Shown: one piece after another, positions 40,515 to 45,043 of the stretch | Layout: the number at the start of each line of letters is the position of its first letter | Position numbering within the stretch: position 1 is the first letter of the stretch | DNA from: a virus | Virus record (IMG/VR): IMGVR_UViG_3300042350_003251 | Location: 1-45,043 of that record | DNA: 45,043 nt | Reading direction: 5' to 3' (one strand) | Program-made: the position numbers and the translations under genes | The notes under the pieces: model-generated | Seen by the model: only the letters and a program-made list of their open reading frames with translations | Told to the model about the DNA's origin: nothing | Database searches by the model: none

Positions 40515-42929
40515 TTAAAATGGGACGTCTTCATTTAAGTTAAACTTTGGAACTGACACCGATTCCCCTTTCCCATTTATGTAGGTTTCTTGTTTTGGAA
40601 TCTGTAATTCAGTCCACCTCTGTCCGTTACTACTACCCCTATCTGTTTTGCCGCCTTTGAACTTTGCATAAGCATCAAGCCATTGACTAAATCTCTTTTG
40701 ACTAAACTTTCTTTCGTCAGGATATTCGGCAGTAAACTGATCGTAAAACGGGGTGGGGTTGAATCTAACATTTTCTGGAAGTCCGGCATCCTGAACCCAT
40801 TCGTGAAAATCAATCGACGTTTCTTTCTGAAACTTTTTAACTTCAAGGCTTTTGAACGCACATGAAATTAGGCCCTTGGAAAGAAATAGTTGAAGACATT
40901 GAATCATAAAATTGTCAAACCGGCTCCATTCTTCAACATCCCAATCATCAAACAACATCTGCTTAAATTCGTCAAATGGAGTATGATGGCTTCCGAAATA
41001 GCTGGAAAGTTCTGCTTCAAACTTTCTCCTTTCGTGACTTCCGCCAACGCCCCCGATTGTGTAATTGGTTGTGATAACCACTTTCGGGCTTTTGTTCACA
41101 GGAAGCTTAACTGCGTCTTTGTTTTTCTTCTCAAGCGTAATGCCTTCGGTGACTAATGAAAATAGTGATTCAAAGTTGAAGTTCCTTTTTACATCGTCAA
41201 AAACCAATACTTGCGTACTTGCCTGAACCGTCTGGTAGGCAAAGTTTTTGGTATGGTCAAAAGACTTTCCATCAATTGTTGCGACCCGTTTCATCTGGCC
41301 GATTGCATTACAGAAAATCCCTTTGCCAGACCCTCCGTTCGGATTGTCCGAAATCACTTCGTCATTGAGGATAATGGCTTTGTTGTTCTTCCCGTTTTTA
41401 TAGCTATGCAAAAGGTAGCCAAGCACAGATCGAAGTGAATCGTAAGACCCTTCGTCTTCCCCTGCAATCAGTCTCATAAATCTTTCGAACATACAATTTG
41501 CAGGATCGGTCTGGATATAGTCCCGATTAATAATATGCTTTCTCCAAACGTATCCACCAAGGGTTGAGTATGGGATCACCTCAACTTCCCCCTCCGTTAC
41601 GCAAATCGCATGGTTGAGATAATACAGATATGCCGTCTCCGCTGTGTCTTCTTTGAAGCTTACCGTGGTTGTGTTTATTAGTGACAAGAAGTCTTCTTTA
41701 AAAAAAGCCGTCTTGCCAGTCATGTAGTCATACGGGTCCAGACCAAAGTCTCCGGTATAGAGATAATCAAGTACAAAATCCTTTATCAAATCGGTGGTTG
41801 TGTCTTCAATAAAATTGTCCACCACTTTTACAAACACAAAGTTCTTGCTTCCTTCTGGGTACAACTTGAAAAAGTTATTTTGCTCAAGGAACTGCTTAAA
41901 TCGGTGATTCACCAGAATTATGCGCTTTTGATTATTATATCGCCAGAACTCTGTAATTGATTCGCTTTGCTCCATTTCAATAATGGTTGCTTCAATTTCA
42001 GCAGGCGTGTGCAATGGGAACTCCGGTATAATTTCTTCTTGTGGTTTACCAGACTGAACCATCCGGATTATGCGTTTCTTTGCCGCCCTATCCTCAAATT
42101 GTTTCTTGCCATGTTTTTCTGTCGCTTTGTAAGCGGAAACAACTACCTTCCGAATCTCCTCTCCCTTACCAAAATCTCCCAATGAAACACAACTGTCTAT
42201 TGCTTGCGCCTTGTCTATCCCGTAGTCATTTAAGGCTGCTGCCAGAATGAAGAAATGGTCATTCTTCTTGCCGTCAGGCAAGCCAAATTTGCTTGTCCAC
42301 CACGCCAGAATAATGTTCAATGTTCTGTTTTCATCCCTGAGAGGGAATGTTGCTCTATATGGCTGATCACTCTCAATCTGACGCCTGTTTTCTTCAATCT
42401 TTTCTGTCCAGATTGTCGACTCCTGATTGACGTAGATATTTGGGTCGTAGCTTTCAAAGCAAATTCTGGAAACATCATTAGCCCCGGTGTCAAAATATGG
42501 GCATTTAAGGAAGTCTTTTATGGCATAGAAAAACCCTTTGTGATTGGCCGGTTCTGCGGGAATCTTAACCAAGAACTTTATGCCGTGTCCGGATGGACTG
42601 ATCCATGCGGCAAAACAAAACTCTAAACTCACAATGGTATCAAGCCATGTCTTGAGCGTGTCGTAGTCCGGAAACTTATCAAGGTCCAAACAAATCAATC
42701 CAGAGTGCTGGACAAGCCCCATTGCGTTTCTTTTGGAAAAAGTTCCCGAAAAAAGAACACATGGCAGCCCTAATTTTAGTGCCTTGATTTTGTCTGGCTC
42801 TTTTTCGTCCCTGATTTTTTCAATCAGTTCTTTTGACCTCCCGTTTTTAATCCGGTCAAGGGCCACCGTTACATCCTTGTGGTGCGCAGCCGTGGTTTCA
42901 CCAAAGCTAGGGAATAGCGTAACCTGCAT
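40515..42929 (-). CDS. Primase-helicase (BT4734/VirE-like primase + D5-like SF3 helicase)
   Basis: Start ATG 42929 (MQVTLFPSFG) fits the family's first strand and follows the HTH stop; an ATG at 42968 would overlap it by 35 nt. About 804 aa. N-terminal domain: LPCVLFSGTF (about 55-64), the catalytic-type LDLDK (81-85), SPSGHGIKF (111-119): BT4734/VirE-N-like primase. A PriCT-like helical region follows (about 190-290). C-terminal SF3 helicase: Walker A NGGSGKG (about 530-536), Walker B VLVFDD (about 573-578), sensor KVVITTNYT (about 625). It ends NEDVPF, like the tip of SSB proteins. It should prime and unwind DNA at the origin. No separate DNA polymerase is visible in the window. Confidence 0.88.
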   Translation of the reverse strand: MQVTLFPSFGETTAAHHKDVTVALDRIKNGRSKELIEKIRDEKEPDKIKALKLGLPCVLFSGTFSKRNAMGLVQHSGLICLDLDKFPDYDTLKTWLDTIVSLEFCFAAWISPSGHGIKFLVKIPAEPANHKGFFYAIKDFLKCPYFDTGANDVSRICFESYDPNIYVNQESTIWTEKIEENRRQIESDQPYRATFPLRDENRTLNIILAWWTSKFGLPDGKKNDHFFILAAALNDYGIDKAQAIDSCVSLGDFGKGEEIRKVVVSAYKATEKHGKKQFEDRAAKKRIIRMVQSGKPQEEIIPEFPLHTPAEIEATIIEMEQSESITEFWRYNNQKRIILVNHRFKQFLEQNNFFKLYPEGSKNFVFVKVVDNFIEDTTTDLIKDFVLDYLYTGDFGLDPYDYMTGKTAFFKEDFLSLINTTTVSFKEDTAETAYLYYLNHAICVTEGEVEVIPYSTLGGYVWRKHIINRDYIQTDPANCMFERFMRLIAGEDEGSYDSLRSVLGYLLHSYKNGKNNKAIILNDEVISDNPNGGSGKGIFCNAIGQMKRVATIDGKSFDHTKNFAYQTVQASTQVLVFDDVKRNFNFESLFSLVTEGITLEKKNKDAVKLPVNKSPKVVITTNYTIGGVGGSHERRKFEAELSSYFGSHHTPFDEFKQMLFDDWDVEEWSRFDNFMIQCLQLFLSKGLISCAFKSLEVKKFQKETSIDFHEWVQDAGLPENVRFNPTPFYDQFTAEYPDERKFSQKRFSQWLDAYAKFKGGKTDRGSSNGQRWTELQIPKQETYINGKGESVSVPKFNLNEDVPF

Positions 42930-42933
42930 ACTT

Positions 42934-43137
42934 TTATTGGGCGGTTCCCAGCCTTTTAATAATTTCATTCAATTTTTCAATTTTATCAATCCCTAAACCT
43001 CCTCTTCCTTTTAAATATAAAGAAAGGGTAGAATTAGCAACGCCTATTTGGATAGCAACCCACGATTGCTTAATCCCACGGTCGGCCAGCGTTTTTTTAA
43101 CAACCGCAAGCACCAAGTCTTTTTCTTCTGAACTCAT
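42934..43137 (-). CDS. XRE-family helix-turn-helix regulator, 67 aa
   Basis: A single HTH domain fills the protein: IKQSWVAIQIGVANSTLSLYLKG (23-45) gives the two helices, and KIEKLNEIIKRLG the last. This is the Cro/C1-type (XRE) fold, a DNA-binding repressor or activator. It is the first gene of the replication operon. The promoter in front contains a 7-bp inverted repeat covering both its -33 and -7 elements, so autoregulation by this protein is likely. There is no dimerisation domain, as in Cro. Which lysis/lysogeny decision, if any, it controls cannot be seen here. Confidence 0.82.
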   Translation of the reverse strand: MSSEEKDLVLAVVKKTLADRGIKQSWVAIQIGVANSTLSLYLKGRGGLGIDKIEKLNEIIKRLGTAQ

Positions 43138-43158
43138 TTTTGATCTGAATTATACTGC

Positions 43159-43190
43159 TGCAAACGTAATAACAAAATATTGTTTGCAAA
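43159..43190 (-). promoter_or_regulatory. Promoter of the replication operon with embedded operator palindrome
   Basis: The minus strand has TTTG (43190-43187), 18 nt, TACGTTTG (43168-43161): both Bacteroidota promoter boxes. TGCAAAC (43159-43165) and GTTTGCA (43182-43188), 16 nt apart, are a perfect inverted repeat whose arms lie on the -33 and -7 boxes. Binding of a dimer here would block RNA polymerase. The HTH start codon is 22 nt downstream. Confidence 0.65.
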
Positions 43191-43276
43191 AAAAAAGTTT
43201 GTTAATTTTTGCAGAATTTATGGGATGACTGGCTGAACGACTCGAATTACATAAAAGTGCGGATGATTTGAGGCCA

Positions 43277-43501
43277 AGAACGGATCGGTTTGGCGGGATT
43301 GTATTTATAACTCATTGAAAATCAAATTATAAAACGCAAGAACGGATAGAACGCATTTTTCGCACTCCTATACTCTCTATTTTTTTTCTTTCTATTTTCT
43401 TTCTTTTTTCTTTTTTCTCTTTCTTTTCTATCCGTTCTATCCGTTCTAAATATATATAAAATAAAGAGTAATAGAGAGTTATAAAAAATACAATCCGTTC
43501 C
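43277..43501. repeat. AGAACGGAT iterons, both orientations
   Basis: AGAACGGAT occurs at 43277-43285 and 43339-43347 on the plus strand, and as its complement ATCCGTTCT at 43430-43438 and 43439-43447 (directly adjacent), with a near copy ATCCGTTCC at 43493-43501. They lie beside the replication operon, between the promoter and the low-complexity DNA. Five copies in 225 bp in mirrored orientation are typical of replication-initiator or regulator sites. Confidence 0.6.
43372..43479. repeat. Polypyrimidine tract flanked by a 10-bp inverted repeat
   Basis: ACTCTCTATT (43372-43381) and AATAGAGAGT (43470-43479) are a perfect inverted repeat around a nearly pure C/T run on the plus strand (about 43380-43438) and an AT-rich segment (43447-43468). 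Strand-asymmetric pyrimidine tracts and AT-rich DNA beside iterons are common at replication origins; H-DNA or melting is possible. I see no gene here. Confidence 0.6.
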
Positions 43502-43759
43502 TATCCTACCCTAAAATCCATGAATACTGTATAAAACAGGTTGTATATTATGTCTATTGCAATATAAAAGGTATTAATATTACGATATGTGGATTCGGTG
43601 GTACTACTAGAAATGTTCACTATTTATACCACCAACATAACACTGCGCATAACGAACGCAATCACTCCAGACAATACAAACTAATACTTGATGGGAGAAA
43701 GCGTATTAGCACCCCAATACATAGCCCCCGTCGATGTGCTGACACAGGAAATGATTTGC

Positions 43760-43930
43760 GCAGAATGGGTGGGTTGATGATGGATGGCGATGTAGGTTTG
43801 ATTATGTGATGCTGGGGTGTGATAGGACACGATAGGATAGCGGATGGGGTGCGATGGAATAGTGGATGGGGTGAAATTTGATATGATGCTGTAGTGGATA
43901 GTGTGAAATGCACATGATGCTGTAGTGGTG
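43760..43930. repeat. G/T-rich imperfect-repeat region
   Basis: The plus strand is purine- and G/T-biased with degenerate repeats. Clear exact pairs are GGATGGGGTG (43842-43851 and 43864-43873) and ATGATGCTGTAGTGG (43883-43897 and 43914-43928). A minus-strand open frame covers part of it (43662-43913), but its protein is low-complexity His/Pro/Ser and looks like a by-product of the repeats. I see no gene here. Confidence 0.55.
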
Positions 43931-44173
43931 GCTCCCCCAGCCCAGCCCCCCGCCGCCGCCCGCCATGGGAAACGGATTGCCGCTACCCCGGTGGTCTGAT
44001 TCCGGTGTTTTCGATTTCTTTTTTCTTCGCTGATCAGATTTCAAAACAGAAAACCAAAAAAGCTTTTTGCTATTCCTTACGACCAAACCAAAAAAGGAAA
44101 TGGAACCGGACCGGACCAAAAAAATCCAGCGACAAAACAAACAGGAAACATTAATCCGATCGGGACAAAACTA

Positions 44174-44207
44174 AACCGGAACCGGAACCGGAACCGGAAC
44201 CGGAACC
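44174..44207. repeat. AACCGG hexanucleotide tandem repeat, about 5.7 copies
   Basis: Five exact copies of AACCGG (44174-44203) and a partial one, in a purine/A-rich stretch downstream of a C/G-rich segment (43930-43970). Slippage-prone repeats of this kind usually lie outside genes, and none is visible across 43930-44369. Confidence 0.85.
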
Positions 44208-44369
44208 AAGGGAATAGATTAGAAACTAGAAACTGATCGGACAGGAGACAAAAGACCGGTTCCAATGGGACAAAGTGAAGAGGGAAAAAAGTGGGTTCCC
44301 TTTCCAAAAATTTGCCAATTTCCGCAAACCCAAAAAAAACGTCACGTAAAAAAACCCCTACTTTGCAAT

Positions 44370-44684
44370 ATGATATCACATGACCTATTAGACGACTACA
44401 GAAATGCTATTTTAGCCCCTCTGATTGAATGGATTAAGGACGTTGGCAGCTGGAAAGTTTCGGCCTATTCAGGAGTCTCAAAACGACGCATTAACACAAT
44501 TGTAAAATACCCGCAATACCGTAAAAATCTAGATTTCAATGAGTTCTGTCTATTGTTTACAGCCTACCAAAAACACGGTTTTGTAAACAAAAGCCAAAAT
44601 TATTACGGCCAACATTTGCACAAAGCCCGCCGATTTCGTTTAGGTTCATCGAAAAAATCCGGTGATTCGTCGGTTAGTTCCTGA
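44370..44684 (+). CDS. Small HTH-like protein, 104 aa
   Basis: Start ATG 44370 (MISHDLLDDYRNAILAPLIEW) was chosen over an upstream ATG at 44265, because the 35 extra residues lie in A-rich repeat-like DNA. The segment WKVSAYSGVSKRRINTIVKYPQYRKNLDFNEFCLLFTAYQ (about 25-64, split here) has an XRE-like layout: helix, turn (SGVSKRRI), recognition helix, then an acidic helix. The C-terminus is basic and Ser-rich (ARRFRLGSSKKSGDSSVSS). TACTTTG, close to a -7 box, lies 5 nt before the start. A DNA-binding regulator transcribed away from the replication operon is likely; no family name is claimed. Confidence 0.55.
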   Translation: MISHDLLDDYRNAILAPLIEWIKDVGSWKVSAYSGVSKRRINTIVKYPQYRKNLDFNEFCLLFTAYQKHGFVNKSQNYYGQHLHKARRFRLGSSKKSGDSSVSS

Positions 44685-44732
44685 CGTTCATCGGAAAAAC
44701 GGCTTCCGGCCCGTTTCCGGTTTGGTGGTATA

Positions 44733-44807
44733 AAAGGATTTTTCATCCTTTGTCATGTCCAAAGGGGACAAAAAAACACTGTAACACAGCACACGGGAAA
44801 AGTGTGC
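44733..44807 (+). promoter_or_regulatory. Hairpin-rich leader before the last gene
   Basis: Three perfect hairpins follow each other: AAAGGAT/ATCCTTT (44733-44751), TGTCC/GGACA (44756-44770) and GCACAC/GTGTGC (44789-44807). None is followed by a T run on the plus strand, so they are not obvious terminators. They could be a structured mRNA leader or operators for the small gene at 44823. Confidence 0.4.
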
Positions 44808-44822
44808 CTAAAAAAAACGACC

Positions 44823-45026
44823 ATGCATAATTTTGATTTACTACGTTCTAAGGCCGCATTTTATCAGAGCGAAGCGGCATTTTTAAGAAGCCAAATTGTT
44901 GTTATTAATACTATGGCCGCAAAATGGCCGCATTACAAACCGGCTTTTTCTGACATTAAAAAACAATACGTAAAGGACGTAAAATCCTACTTGTTAGAGT
45001 CTTTTCGTCACAGAATGAATTTCTAA
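44823..45026 (+). CDS. Small basic helical protein, 67 aa, unknown
   Basis: Start ATG 44823 (MHNFDLLRSKAAFYQSEAAFLR) was chosen because it follows the leader hairpins; an ATG at 44802 lies inside the last one. The protein is mainly helical, with basic and aromatic residues (KAAFYQSEAAFLRSQIV; KKQYVKDVKSYLLESFRHR), compatible with a small nucleic-acid-binding protein. It is the second plus-strand gene at the right end. No family recognised. Confidence 0.5.
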   Translation: MHNFDLLRSKAAFYQSEAAFLRSQIVVINTMAAKWPHYKPAFSDIKKQYVKDVKSYLLESFRHRMNF

Positions 45027-45043
45027 TTTCTAATTATTAAACG

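Noticed and set aside
42934-42968. Start of the primase-helicase at ATG 42968
   Set aside because: It would overlap the HTH gene by 35 nt and add 13 residues ahead of the family's usual first strand; ATG 42929 is preferred, but the earlier start cannot be excluded.
43662-43913. An 83-aa minus-strand open frame in the repeat region
   Set aside because: Low-complexity His/Pro/Ser protein generated by G/T-rich repeats on the other strand; no operon context.
1-45043. CRISPR array, insertion sequence, integrase/att site, lysis cassette
   Set aside because: No spaced direct repeats of CRISPR type, no transposase or recombinase motifs, and no recognisable holin, endolysin or spanin within the window.

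Overview
The window reads as about 45 kb of a tailed, probably short-tailed (podovirus-like), bacteriophage infecting a member of the Bacteroidota. Evidence for the host group: a primase with a BT4734/VirE-type N-terminus fused to an SF3 (D5-like) helicase; a DUF3127-type SSB-like protein; and promoters of the Bacteroidota form TTG/TTTG - about 17-19 nt - TAnnTTTG in front of several operons. Evidence for a phage: a large terminase, candidate portal, scaffold and major capsid genes, a tail nozzle-like protein, a tail-fibre start carrying the LPLAGGTMSG motif, and one very large virion-type gene. TerL, portal and neck proteins recall crAss-like and other Bacteroidota podoviruses; this is recollection, not a search result.

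Almost everything is on the minus strand and reads right to left. From right to left: (a) 44370-45026, two small plus-strand genes, one helix-turn-helix-like; (b) 43138-44369, about 1.2 kb without genes, with an operator-like palindrome inside a promoter, AGAACGGAT iterons, a polypyrimidine tract between inverted repeats and simple repeats, a candidate control region and origin; (c) 43137-38655, the replication operon: HTH regulator, primase-helicase, SNF2/DEAD-like helicase, VRR-NUC-like nuclease and two small genes; (d) a lone plus-strand gene, 38245-38658, converging on that operon; (e) 38150-35878, a tight three-gene operon: ferritin-like protein, Cys-rich protein and a 452-aa protein with a GLYANIHAKR-type motif, followed by a structured non-coding region and a strong terminator; (f) 35492-32988, small accessory genes, including the SSB-like gene with its own promoter and operator-like repeat; (g) 32920-24827, a possibly monocistronic virion gene, a GroES-like protein, unknowns, TerL and three neck/connector-type genes; (h) 24825-8024, the 565-aa, roughly 3.9-kaa and 1108-aa ejection/tail proteins; (i) 8024-1, a small Gly/Ala-rich protein, portal, scaffold, major capsid, several unknowns and the start of a tail fibre that leaves the window.

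The replication genes give a coherent module: HTH autoregulation, priming and unwinding, an SSB-like protein, and a nuclease. The primase-helicase and the SSB-like protein end in similar acidic D-[LV]-P-F tips, which suggests a shared partner. The late genes are unusual in order: portal, scaffold and capsid lie about 20 kb downstream of terminase, with neck, ejection and tail genes between. No DNA polymerase, RNA polymerase, integrase, holin/endolysin or canonical tRNA was recognised, so the window is probably not the whole genome. Most minus-strand genes overlap or abut (several ATGA or TAATG junctions), so start codons there are often ambiguous by tens of bases.
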